From Pseudomonas sp. G2-4 (lineage in GTDB: Bacteria; Pseudomonadota; Gammaproteobacteria; Pseudomonadales; Pseudomonadaceae): a DNA stretch of 64,000 bases. Below the pieces are notes generated by a model that was not told where the DNA came from, did not search any database, and saw only the letters and a list, made by a program, of their open reading frames with translations. The translations under genes were made by a program, and so were the position numbers. Where the stretch lies: the NCBI RefSeq assembly GCF_030064125.1, contig NZ_CP125957.1:2914001-2978000 (forward strand). Direction: 5' to 3'. This document shows positions 24,365 to 32,373 of the stretch, in pieces (positions within the stretch are counted from its first letter, which is position 1; the number at the start of each line of letters is the position of its first letter).

Positions 24365-25732
24365 TCACCACCCCCAAAACTGCAACCACCAACCATAACC
24401 CACCAAGCCGCTGGCCAATATCAGGCACGCCATGCCGGCCAGTCGCTGCACAGGCGATGCCGCCATCTGCTCTAGGCGCTTCCAACCCAGCCACAGGCTC
24501 CAGGCCATCGCCGCCACCAACAGCCCGGCTCGTGCCGGCTGCACCCACTCCAGCAGCAACCCTTCATAGCGCAGCAACTTGACGGTGGTGGCCGACAGGC
24601 CGAGGAACAGGCCTGCACCGCCCACGGGCGTCAGGGTGATGGCCAGGGGCAAATATTCTGCGGGATTACCCGCGAGTCGTGCCGCCAGGCGCATCAGCAG
24701 CATCAGTGAAGTGCCCAGCAGCAGGGCACTCACGCCCAAATAGGCGACGATGCAGAAGCCGTCGAGCCAGCTGAAGCTGTCATTGAGTTGCGGATAGTGC
24801 GTCAGCAGCCACCAAGGCGCGGTGTCTTGCAACGGCCAGAACAGGTCGTGTGCCACCAGCCATTGGGCCAGCGCCTGCTTGAGGGTGATGAACCAGGGGC
24901 TGACGGTCCATTGAAAGGCCCCCATGGCCAGGCCGATGACGCCGAACAACAGCAAGCGTGCATCCCAGGGCGAGAGCGTGGAGGGTGTTGATTGCAGGAT
25001 TTCCTGGTTGCTGGAGCGGGCGATCAGGCGCACCGCATCGCGCTGGCCGCTGCAGCGACCACAGGCGTGGCAATCGCTGGCGCCACGCATGCGGCGGATG
25101 TCCAGCAAGGGCGCGCAGTTGGGCGCGGGGCGGCGCGGCGCTGGGTTTTCCAGCCAGCGTTGTTCGTCTACTTGAAAGTGCACCGGCGCCAGGCGGGCGA
25201 GCAGGGCGAAGACGCCACTGACCGGACACAGGTAACGGCACCAGACCCGCTTGCCACGGGCGAACAACAGGCCAACGATCACCGCCGCGACGGTTGAGCC
25301 GCCCAGGATCAGCAGAGCCGCCTGGGCATAGTCGTAGACGCTGATGAGTTGGCCATAAATTGTCGTCAGGCAGAACGCCAGGGTCGGCCAGCCGGCCCAG
25401 CGCACGCTTCTCGGCACACCCAGGCCTTTGCCGTAGCGACTGGCCCATTCGCTCAAGGCGCCTTCGGGGCACAGCACGCCACACCAGAGCCGACCAAACA
25501 ACACGATCGAGAGCAACACGAACGGCCACCACAGGCCCCAGAACAGAAATTGCGCCAGCAGCGTGAGGTTGTCGAACAGATGCGCCTGACTGCTGGGCAA
25601 TGGCAACAAGGCGGGTATCACCAGCAGCACCGCATAGAACAGCACCACCGCCCATTGCACGGCACGAATGGTCGCGCCGTGGCGCCTCATACCGTCGCCC
25701 AGGCGCTGGAGCCAGGGGTTCAGGTGAGGCAT
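24365..25732 (-). CDS. ftrD: FtrD: membrane 4Fe-4S polyferredoxin-like protein of iron uptake
   Basis: This 455-aa polytopic membrane protein has NapH/CcoG-like cysteine groups: LWCGVLCPEGA near 107-117, VWCRYLCPVSG near 190-200, and DCHACGRCSGQR near 243-254. In Bordetella FtrABCD the equivalent subunit is thought to pass electrons to re-reduce or release iron at the permease. The chosen start gives MPHLNPWLQ and overlaps ftrC by 13 nt; the frame open further upstream lies inside ftrC. It is last in the ftr operon. Confidence 0.85.
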   Translation of the reverse strand: MPHLNPWLQRLGDGMRRHGATIRAVQWAVVLFYAVLLVIPALLPLPSSQAHLFDNLTLLAQFLFWGLWWPFVLLSIVLFGRLWCGVLCPEGALSEWASRYGKGLGVPRSVRWAGWPTLAFCLTTIYGQLISVYDYAQAALLILGGSTVAAVIVGLLFARGKRVWCRYLCPVSGVFALLARLAPVHFQVDEQRWLENPAPRRPAPNCAPLLDIRRMRGASDCHACGRCSGQRDAVRLIARSSNQEILQSTPSTLSPWDARLLLFGVIGLAMGAFQWTVSPWFITLKQALAQWLVAHDLFWPLQDTAPWWLLTHYPQLNDSFSWLDGFCIVAYLGVSALLLGTSLMLLMRLAARLAGNPAEYLPLAITLTPVGGAGLFLGLSATTVKLLRYEGLLLEWVQPARAGLLVAAMAWSLWLGWKRLEQMAASPVQRLAGMACLILASGLVGYGWWLQFWGW

Positions 25733-26574
25733 GGCAGGTTTTCCGCCTTGCGTGGCCGCAACCATCCGGCGACGGCCAGCCAATAGCCGAGCCATACCAG
25801 CAACGTCAGCGCGCTGGGACTGGCGCGATACCCGGCGAAATCGGCGAGGAAACCACCCAAGCCATGACCGTCGTCCAGTATCGCGCTGCTGTTCCACAGT
25901 GCATCGCCGATGCCGCGGTACACCGGCTCGGGCCAATCCATCGCGAGCAATTGCCCGCCGACCCGCTCGATGCCGCTGACCAGCAACGCCGCGCCCAACA
26001 GCAGCAGGATCGCTTCACTGATGGCGAAGAAACGCGGCCAGGAGATGAACCGGCGACTGCCGTGGAGCAAGGAAACGGTCAACAGCGCCAGCACCAGGCC
26101 AGCAATTGCACCCACTGCGAACAGGCCCAGCGGCGGTCCTTGCAAGCGGGCGCCGGCGCCATACAGGAAGACCACGGTTTCACTGCCTTCGCGGCTGACC
26201 GCCAGCAAGGCCAGCACCAGCAAGCCCAGGCCACCCTGGCGGCCCAGGCGCTGGTCGGCCTGGCGCGACAGGTCTTGCTTCAGTGTCCCCGCGTTGCGGT
26301 GCATCCAGCCGACCATCTGCACGATCAACAGACTCGCGATCAATGCCAACGAAGCCTGGAACCATTCATTGGCGGCGCCGCTCATGGCTTCGCCGGCCAG
26401 CAGGATCAGCCCCGCCAGTACGCCCGACAACAGCAAGCCCAGCAGTGCGCCGCTCCAGATGTAGCGCAGCAGTTGGCTGGCCTGTGGCTGTCGACTGACC
26501 CAGGCCTGGAGAATCCCGATCACCAACAACGCCTCGACGCTTTCGCGCCAGACAATAAACATCGATTGAGTCAT
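25720..26574 (-). CDS. ftrC: FtrC: FTR1-family iron permease
   Basis: This 284-aa, seven-segment membrane permease has two REXXE iron-binding motifs, RESVE near residue 9 and REGSE near residue 140, as in yeast Ftr1 and EfeU. It imports oxidised ferrous-derived iron. AGGAGG precedes the ATG at 26574. It lies between the cupredoxin gene ftrB and ftrD in a four-gene system. Confidence 0.9.
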   Translation of the reverse strand: MTQSMFIVWRESVEALLVIGILQAWVSRQPQASQLLRYIWSGALLGLLLSGVLAGLILLAGEAMSGAANEWFQASLALIASLLIVQMVGWMHRNAGTLKQDLSRQADQRLGRQGGLGLLVLALLAVSREGSETVVFLYGAGARLQGPPLGLFAVGAIAGLVLALLTVSLLHGSRRFISWPRFFAISEAILLLLGAALLVSGIERVGGQLLAMDWPEPVYRGIGDALWNSSAILDDGHGLGGFLADFAGYRASPSALTLLVWLGYWLAVAGWLRPRKAENLPCLT

Positions 26575-26596
26575 GCAAACGCCTCCTGCTGGACGA

Positions 26597-26959
26597 TTAC
26601 TGGGCGAGGATGCCGCCCTCGGGCAGTTGCGGATTGAATTCATCGAAAAACGGATAGCGCCCAGGCTGCAGTGGGTGAATCACGACGAAGGTGGTGACGC
26701 CAGGCGACAACACTTTTTCGACCCGCAGGGGCGTGCTCTCGAATTCCGCAGGGCCCTCACCGATATTTTTCAGCACGATCTTGAAACGCTGGCCGGCCGG
26801 GACCTCCAACAGCGGCGGGATGAAATGCCCATCGCGCATGCTCAGCTCGTAAGTCGGCAACTGGGCATGGGCGATGGACGGCAGGACCAAACCGGCCAGC
26901 ATCCACCCGGCCAGGCGTCGATGGCGCGTGACAGGCCGCGCGCAGGTTGGACGACTCAT
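26597..26959 (-). CDS. ftrB: FtrB: periplasmic cupredoxin-like protein
   Basis: This 120-aa protein has a signal peptide (RHRRLAGWMLAGLVLPSIAHA, cleavage after AHA near residue 32) and a cupredoxin-like beta domain. In the Ftr system it is the presumed copper ferroxidase partner. It lacks the Cys ligand of blue copper proteins; possible metal ligands are His and Met residues (MRDGHFIPP, VIHPLQPGRYPF). It starts 2 nt after ftrA ends. Confidence 0.85.
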   Translation of the reverse strand: MSRPTCARPVTRHRRLAGWMLAGLVLPSIAHAQLPTYELSMRDGHFIPPLLEVPAGQRFKIVLKNIGEGPAEFESTPLRVEKVLSPGVTTFVVIHPLQPGRYPFFDEFNPQLPEGGILAQ

Positions 26960-26961
26960 CC

Positions 26962-27492
26962 TCAGTACCCGCCTTTTTTACCAATCCCGGCGTAGACGAA
27001 TTCGTAATGCAGTTCGCAGCGTTCGAACCACGGCGCTACGCCGGTTTCCTTGTCGGTGTGACGACCGAGGGAACCGTGGCCGCCGGGTGGCAGGACGGTG
27101 AAGGTCAGTTGGTATTTGCCGGGGCCGAGCAGCTTCACGTTGTCGCCGTAGTGGGGGCCGTCATTGGCGACCATGGCATGGAAATCGCCCTTCAGTTCGG
27201 TGTCGTCACCCTGTTTCTTCAATTGGAAGGACACGTTGAGGTAGGGCACGAAGCTGCCTTCCTGGAAGCCTTGTTTGTTGTCCGCCGTGGCGCGGATGTC
27301 GGCCTCCAGGTGCACGTCAGAATCAGCCGTGGCCCGCATCATGCCGGCCGGGGCCATTTCGATCGGTTGCAGATACACCGCGCCGACCTCCAGCCCTGGG
27401 CACATTTGTGGTTCGCCGATAGGGTATTCCTTGGCCTGGGCCAGGGGTGTGAGAAACAGCAGGGCGAGAGACAGGGGGGCAAGCGTGCGCAT
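26962..27492 (-). CDS. ftrA: FtrA: periplasmic P19-type iron/copper-binding protein
   Basis: This 176-aa protein has a clear signal peptide ending LAQA (residues 1-19). It is the P19/Tp34 family component that binds iron in the periplasm. Likely ligands lie in YPIGEPQMCPGLEVGAVYLQ and in the His of FHAMVANDGPHYGDN. AGGAAG sets the ATG at 27492. It is the first gene of ftrABCD and is preceded by a Fur-box-like sequence. Confidence 0.9.
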   Translation of the reverse strand: MRTLAPLSLALLFLTPLAQAKEYPIGEPQMCPGLEVGAVYLQPIEMAPAGMMRATADSDVHLEADIRATADNKQGFQEGSFVPYLNVSFQLKKQGDDTELKGDFHAMVANDGPHYGDNVKLLGPGKYQLTFTVLPPGGHGSLGRHTDKETGVAPWFERCELHYEFVYAGIGKKGGY

Positions 27493-27544
27493 GATGACTT
27501 CCTGGACGACTAAAAGATGGCCGAGTCTAGGAGGCATCGCTGCG

Positions 27545-27563
27545 AATAATAATGATTCTTGTC
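27545..27563 (-). promoter_or_regulatory. Fur box of the ftr operon
   Basis: AATAAT-AATGAT-T-CTTGTC fits the NATWAT hexamer arrays of the Fur 19-mer. It lies about 55-70 bases upstream of ftrA, implying repression when iron is plentiful. Confidence 0.65.
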
Positions 27564-27620
27564 AATTTTCAGCGTGAATTTCCGAACAGCGAACGCCCGA
27601 TCATCCGGGTCCGGCTGTTC

Positions 27621-27634
27621 TTGATCGTGATCAA
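27621..27634 (+). promoter_or_regulatory. Perfect Anr/Dnr box upstream of the DUF3079 gene
   Basis: TTGAT-CGTG-ATCAA matches the consensus completely. The predicted start is near 27669, and TAGGGT at 27657-27662 is in -10 position on the plus strand. No similar hexamer is placed for the divergent ftrA. Confidence 0.8.
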
Positions 27635-27694
27635 GGGGGATGTCGCGGCGACACGGTAGGGTACGGGCACACCCATCTGTTATGCGGGGTCGTC

Positions 27695-27922
27695 ATGGCA
27701 AAGCCTTTTCCCATCAGTCCCAAACATCCTGAGCGCATTTGCTGGGGTTGTGATCGTTACTGTCCGACCAATGCCCTGGCCTGCGGGAATGGTGCCGACC
27801 GAACGATGCACCCGGCCGAGATGATTGGAGATGACTGGTACTTGCATGGTGATTGGGGGCTGGAGCTGGTGGACATTACCGCCAAGGTCATCGATCCAAG
27901 TGCAACTTACCTGAAGGAATGA
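27695..27922 (+). CDS. DUF3079 small cysteine-rich protein
   Basis: This 75-aa cytosolic protein of unknown function fits DUF3079. Four cysteines are clustered at C16, C19, C23 and C30 (CWGCDRYCPTNALAC), a ferredoxin- or zinc-like spacing, and the C-terminal half is rich in Trp, Asp and Glu. It is a monocistronic gene behind a consensus Anr/Dnr box, so it is probably made when O2 is low. A role in metal binding or redox sensing is inference only. Confidence 0.82.
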   Translation: MAKPFPISPKHPERICWGCDRYCPTNALACGNGADRTMHPAEMIGDDWYLHGDWGLELVDITAKVIDPSATYLKE

Positions 27923-27948
27923 GGCAACCCTGTGGTGAGGGGACCCCT

Positions 27949-28040
27949 GTGGCGAGGGAGCTTGCTCCCGCTCGGGTGCGCAGCGCCCGCAAAATCTTGG
28001 GGTCGCTGCGCAACCCAGCGGGAGCAAGCTCCCTCGCCAC
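27949..28040. repeat. REP-type inverted pair (GTGGCGAGGGAGC family)
   Basis: Inverted arms lie downstream of the DUF3079 stop and before the convergent dipeptidase gene. Confidence 0.85.
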
Positions 28041-28052
28041 AGGAATCAAGCT

Positions 28053-28132
28053 AGCCTCAGGGACTTGCAGCCTCAAGTGACAAGCAAGCCTCAGGGACTT
28101 GCAGCCTCAAGTGACAAGCAAGCCTCAAGTGA
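28053..28132. repeat. 34-bp tandem repeat, about 2.4 copies
   Basis: Units begin AGCCTCAGGGACTTGCAGCC at 28053 and 28087, followed by a partial unit from 28121. The two full units are identical by eye. The array lies between the REP pair and the dipeptidase stop. Confidence 0.85.
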
Positions 28133-28150
28133 ACGACATGGCTCGGACAA

Positions 28151-29890
28151 TCACAACTTCGGCAACTGCCCAATCCGCCCCATCATCTCGGTCACGATCT
28201 GCAGGTCCAGCAGGAACTGCTCGACTGTCTTGAACTCGTTGTCGTTATGACCGGTGTACTTGACGTCGGGCATGGCCAGGCCGAACTGCACGCCGTTGGG
28301 CAAGTCATGGACCGAGGTGGCGCCGGCGGAGGTGCCGTACTTGTGTTCCATCCCCAGGTTCTCGGTGGACACGGCCAACAGCGCCTTGACCCATTCACCT
28401 TCAGGGTTGCGATACATCGGCTCGTCGATGGAATAGTCGAAGGCCACGGCGACCTGGGACTTCTTGCTCCACGCGGCCAGCTTATCGGCAATCTCAGTCT
28501 TGAGCGCTTCGGTGGATTTGCCGACCGGCACTCGCAGATTGACCGCGAGTTTGAAGGTCTTCTCATCCATCCCGACGTAGGTCAGGGACGCGGTCAGCGG
28601 GCCCATGAAGGCATCGGAAAAACCAATCCCCAATTGCTTGCCCAGGTAGTCCAGACCCCAGTTCTCGGCGGCGTAACGGGCGGCGTCGGTGATGTGGTTG
28701 TGCTTGAGTGCGACCTTGCCGTCGAGGCCGTTGATGAAGTCCAGCATCCTCGCCACTGGGTTGACGCCTGACTCGGGCTCGGAGGAGTGGGCAGAAACGC
28801 CCGTGAAGGTCAGTTGCACATCCTTGCCGACGACCTTGGAGGCCACTTCGAAATTGCCGCCATTGCGCTTGGCGTAGTCCGTAGCGGCTTGCAGCAGGCT
28901 GGCGGCCAGTTCGGCGGGCTTGTCGCTGGTAAAAGTGGCAACCGACGTCGACGGAATCTGGTTGGTGGCCAGGCCGCCGGTCAGTGCGGTGATTTCGGCA
29001 CCTTTGCCCTGGGCGTCACGTCGAGCAAAGTTCGCCATGACGGTGCCGTAGCCTTTCTCGGCGATCACCACGGGGTAGCCGCCATCCAGCGCCAGGTTGT
29101 AGTTGGGCGTCGGGTTGCGTTCGAAATAATAGGGGATCGCGTCGCCGGTGGTTTCCTCGGTGGTGTCCACCAGCAGCTTGAAATTCCTCGCCAGTGGCAG
29201 CTTCTCTTCCTTGATGATTTTCATGGCATAGAGCGCCACCACGATGCCGTTCTTATCGTCCTCGGTGCCCCGGCCATACATGCGATCGCCCACCAGGGTG
29301 ACCTTGAACGGATCGAGCCGGGTGCCGTCCTTGAGCACCCAGTTTTCCGGCGTCACCGGCACCACGTCGGCGTGGGCGTGAATGCCGACGACTTCGTCGC
29401 TGCTGCCTTCGAGGGAAATCTCATAGACACGGTTGTCGATGTTGCGGAAGTTCAGGTTGAAAGCCTGCGACAAGCTTTTGATCTTGTCGGCGATCTTGAG
29501 GAATTCCGGGTTTTCGTGCTGGGCAACGCCATCCTTGCGAAAGGTCGGGATCGCCACAAGCTCCTTCAGCGTCTCGGTGGCCGCTTTGCCGTACTTCACC
29601 CGTGCATAGAGGCCCAGCAGGCGATGGATTTCGTTCTGCTGTTCAGCCGACAGGGTCTTGTTGTCGAGGAAGGCGTCGATGGCCGGGCCGAGATTGGCGG
29701 TTTTCGCCAGGTCACTCTTGGCAACACTTCCCAGGAACTGCCGGAAGTCCGTGACCGAGGTGTCGGAGAAGGTTTTGACGATGGTCGCGCTTTGTTGCGC
29801 GGTGATATTGGCGTTGGCCGACATCGCGAATGACGACAGGCTGGACAGTACGAGGGTGGCAACGGCAAGACGCTTGAACGGGAAGTTCAT
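28151..29890 (-). CDS. Secreted M20-family dipeptidase
   Basis: This 579-aa protein has a Sec signal peptide (MNFPFKRLAVATLVLSSLSS with cleavage near SANA, residue 27). M20 metallopeptidase motifs are GIHAHADVVPV (metal His/Asp), YGRGTEDDKNGIVVALYAMK, DTTEETTGDAIPYY and the C-terminal GTSAGATSVHDLP. It probably removes residues from small peptides in the periplasm or outside the cell. An in-frame ATG 12 nt upstream (29902) is also possible; AAAGGA lies between the two spacings. Confidence 0.88.
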   Translation of the reverse strand: MNFPFKRLAVATLVLSSLSSFAMSANANITAQQSATIVKTFSDTSVTDFRQFLGSVAKSDLAKTANLGPAIDAFLDNKTLSAEQQNEIHRLLGLYARVKYGKAATETLKELVAIPTFRKDGVAQHENPEFLKIADKIKSLSQAFNLNFRNIDNRVYEISLEGSSDEVVGIHAHADVVPVTPENWVLKDGTRLDPFKVTLVGDRMYGRGTEDDKNGIVVALYAMKIIKEEKLPLARNFKLLVDTTEETTGDAIPYYFERNPTPNYNLALDGGYPVVIAEKGYGTVMANFARRDAQGKGAEITALTGGLATNQIPSTSVATFTSDKPAELAASLLQAATDYAKRNGGNFEVASKVVGKDVQLTFTGVSAHSSEPESGVNPVARMLDFINGLDGKVALKHNHITDAARYAAENWGLDYLGKQLGIGFSDAFMGPLTASLTYVGMDEKTFKLAVNLRVPVGKSTEALKTEIADKLAAWSKKSQVAVAFDYSIDEPMYRNPEGEWVKALLAVSTENLGMEHKYGTSAGATSVHDLPNGVQFGLAMPDVKYTGHNDNEFKTVEQFLLDLQIVTEMMGRIGQLPKL

Positions 29891-30253
29891 GGTGGCAGGC
29901 ATTCCTTTGCAGGGAAGAAGTGTCGTTTGATGAAACAATCACTTACAACCTAACACCATGGACACGCGGCGGGGGAGCCCTTGAACAGAATTTGTCGCCC
30001 GGAAAAGCGAAAACGGCGCAGAAATGAAAAATCCATTCCAGCCACCTGATATTCATTGTGGGAGCGGAACAGAAGCTTTGTGAACACCCACAACCCAATG
30101 TGGCAGCGAGCTTGCTCGCGATAGCGGTGGGTCAGCTTACATCCATGCTGGTCCTGTTGACGCCATCGCGAGCAAGCTCGCTCCCACAGGGGATCTGTGG
30201 TGGACACACATTTCATGAACACCCACTCCCACAGGGGAAGCGGGTGGGTTTAT
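29891..30253. other. 363-bp gene-free region with a REP pair
   Basis: Apart from the dipeptidase promoter region (no clear -35/-10 assigned) and the repeat at 30100-30187, I see nothing that supports a gene. Confidence 0.6.
30100..30187. repeat. REP-type inverted pair (GTGGGAGCGAGC family)
   Basis: The left arm has one variant base (GTGGCAGCGAGC) and the right arm is consensus. It lies between the dipeptidase and rlhA genes. Confidence 0.85.
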
Positions 30254-32254
30254 TTAATGTGGTGCGCGCGTGATTGTCTTGAGCAGGTCTTCAGGGCTGA
30301 TGTACCCGACAACCAGCTCGGCTTTGCTGCCCGGCAGCGGCAGGTCAAGGATGTGGCCCTTGATCTTGCCCACCACATGCATCTCGCAGGGTTTGCAGTC
30401 GAACTTCAACGTCAGCACTTCATCACCGTGGATCAACTGCATCGGGGCGACTTTGGTGCGCACGCCAGTAACCCCTTTGGCCTGTTTGGGGCAGAGGTTG
30501 AACGAGAAGCGCAGGCAGTGCTTGGTGATCATCACCGGCACTTCGCCGGTTTCCTCGTGGGCTTCGAACGCCGCGTCGATCAGCTTGACCCCATGGCGGT
30601 GATAGAAGTCCCGGGCTTTCTGGTTGTACACGTTGGCGAGGAACGACAAGTGCGATTCCGGGTACACCGGCGGCGGGTTGGTCTCGGCCTTGCGGCCACC
30701 GCGGGGGTGAGCGGCGATACGGGCGGCGGTCAGGGCTTCGATGACCTCACGGCGCAACGCCTTGAGCTGCGAATTGGGAATGAAGTACGCCTGGGGTGCG
30801 TCGAGTTGGGTCGATGTGGCGTGGTACTCGGTAGTGCCCAGTTGCCCGAGCAGGTCTTGTAACTGCTCCAAGGCTTGTTCCGGCTTGTTGGCCAGCCCGA
30901 ACGGCCCGTCCAGGGCGACGCTGGCGCTGATGCCTTCCTCGCTGGTGGCGGTCAGTTCCAGGCGCTCTTCGCGCAGGCGTGCGTTCCAGGCCAGGCCGAT
31001 GCGGCGCTCCGAGGAGGTCTTGAGCAGCGCTTGCTGCCAGTTGTGGTCCAGGTTGCGGTTCAGTGGATGATTGGGGCGCAACTGGTACATGCCGGCCGGC
31101 ATCTCGTTGGGCTCGACGCGGTAGCGGTAACGCTTCTGGCCGTCCTCTTCGAATTCGCCCTTGGGCTCGGCGATATTGGCCCGAAAGCCCACCACTTCGC
31201 GCTTGACCAGCACGTTGAGCCCGTCACCGTTGGACAGCGGGTCAAAGGTCACCACTTGCATGTCGCGCTTGCCGACTTTTTCCACCACGCCCACCGGCAC
31301 GCCAGTGAAGGTCGGTGAATCGAAGGCGCCGATGTCGATCTTGCGCTCGCTGACGAAGTAATCGGTGCTGCCGCGGTGGAAGGTCTTGTCCGGGTCGGGC
31401 ACGAAGAAATGCGCGGTGCGGCCGCTGGACGCGCGAGCCAGGTCCGGGCGGCCTTCGAGGACATCGTCCAGGCGCTGGCGGTAATAGGCGGTGATGTTCT
31501 TCACATAGCCCATGTCCTTGTAGCGCCCTTCGATCTTGAACGAGCGCACACCGGCCTCCACCAGGTCGCGGATGTTGGCGCTCTGGTTGTTGTCCTTCAT
31601 CGACAGCAGGTGTTTTTCATAGGCAACCACCCGGCCCTGGTCGTCCTTGAGGGTGTAGGGCAGGCGACAGGCCTGGGAGCAATCGCCACGGTTGGCGCTG
31701 CGGCCATTCTGGGCGTGGGAGATGTTGCACTGGCCGGAAAACGCCACGCACAGCGCACCGTGGATAAAGAACTCGATGGCCGCCTCGGTCTCGTCGGCGA
31801 TGGCGCGGATTTCCTGCAGGTTCAATTCGCGGGCCAGCACCAGTTGCGAGAAACCGGCCTGGTCGAGGAACTTCGCCCGTGCCAGGGTGCGAATGTCGGT
31901 CTGGGTACTGGCGTGCAGCTCGATGGGCGGGATGTCCAGCTCCATCACCCCCAGGTCCTGGACGATCAACGCATCGACCCCGGCATCGTACAGTTGGTGG
32001 ATCAGCTGGCGTGCCGGTTCCAGTTCGTTGTCGTGCAGGATGGTGTTGATCGTGGTGAACACCCGGGCGTGGTAACGATGGGCGAACTCCACCAGCCGGG
32101 CGATATCGCCCACTTCGTTGCAGGCATTGTGGCGCGCGCCGAAACTCGGGCCACCAATGTATACGGCGTCGGCGCCATGCAGGATGGCCTCGCGGGCGAT
32201 GGTCACGTCGCGGGCGGGGCTGAGCAATTCCAGATGATGTTTGGGCAAGGACAT
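30254..32254 (-). CDS. rlhA: 23S rRNA 5-hydroxycytidine C2501 synthase RlhA (U32 family)
   Basis: This 666-aa U32 protein with a C-terminal DUF3656 region closely resembles E. coli YdcP/RlhA along its whole length, not the shorter TrhP (YegQ). It hydroxylates C2501 of 23S rRNA. Shared landmarks include LELLSPARD, HASTQTDIRTL, SGQCNISHAQNGRSANRGDC, ACRLPYTLKDDQGRV and KHCLRFSFNLCP; the cysteines in these probably hold a [4Fe-4S] cluster. No ribosome-binding sequence is seen before the ATG; the leader is A-rich. It is the third U32 gene in the window after ubiU and ubiV. Confidence 0.93.
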   Translation of the reverse strand: MSLPKHHLELLSPARDVTIAREAILHGADAVYIGGPSFGARHNACNEVGDIARLVEFAHRYHARVFTTINTILHDNELEPARQLIHQLYDAGVDALIVQDLGVMELDIPPIELHASTQTDIRTLARAKFLDQAGFSQLVLARELNLQEIRAIADETEAAIEFFIHGALCVAFSGQCNISHAQNGRSANRGDCSQACRLPYTLKDDQGRVVAYEKHLLSMKDNNQSANIRDLVEAGVRSFKIEGRYKDMGYVKNITAYYRQRLDDVLEGRPDLARASSGRTAHFFVPDPDKTFHRGSTDYFVSERKIDIGAFDSPTFTGVPVGVVEKVGKRDMQVVTFDPLSNGDGLNVLVKREVVGFRANIAEPKGEFEEDGQKRYRYRVEPNEMPAGMYQLRPNHPLNRNLDHNWQQALLKTSSERRIGLAWNARLREERLELTATSEEGISASVALDGPFGLANKPEQALEQLQDLLGQLGTTEYHATSTQLDAPQAYFIPNSQLKALRREVIEALTAARIAAHPRGGRKAETNPPPVYPESHLSFLANVYNQKARDFYHRHGVKLIDAAFEAHEETGEVPVMITKHCLRFSFNLCPKQAKGVTGVRTKVAPMQLIHGDEVLTLKFDCKPCEMHVVGKIKGHILDLPLPGSKAELVVGYISPEDLLKTITRAPH

Positions 32255-32373
32255 TTATTTTTAGTCAGGCTGGGTCACGGTCGAAGTGCGCATTGTAGCC
32301 GCCAGGCGCGTAGCCGGCACCTGTGGACTTGGGTTTACGCGATGTGGACCGATGCGCGGCGCCCTCGCGGGGT

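Noticed and set aside
28053..28132. Tandem repeat as a CRISPR array
   Set aside because: Units are directly abutting with no variable spacers, and no cas genes are present.
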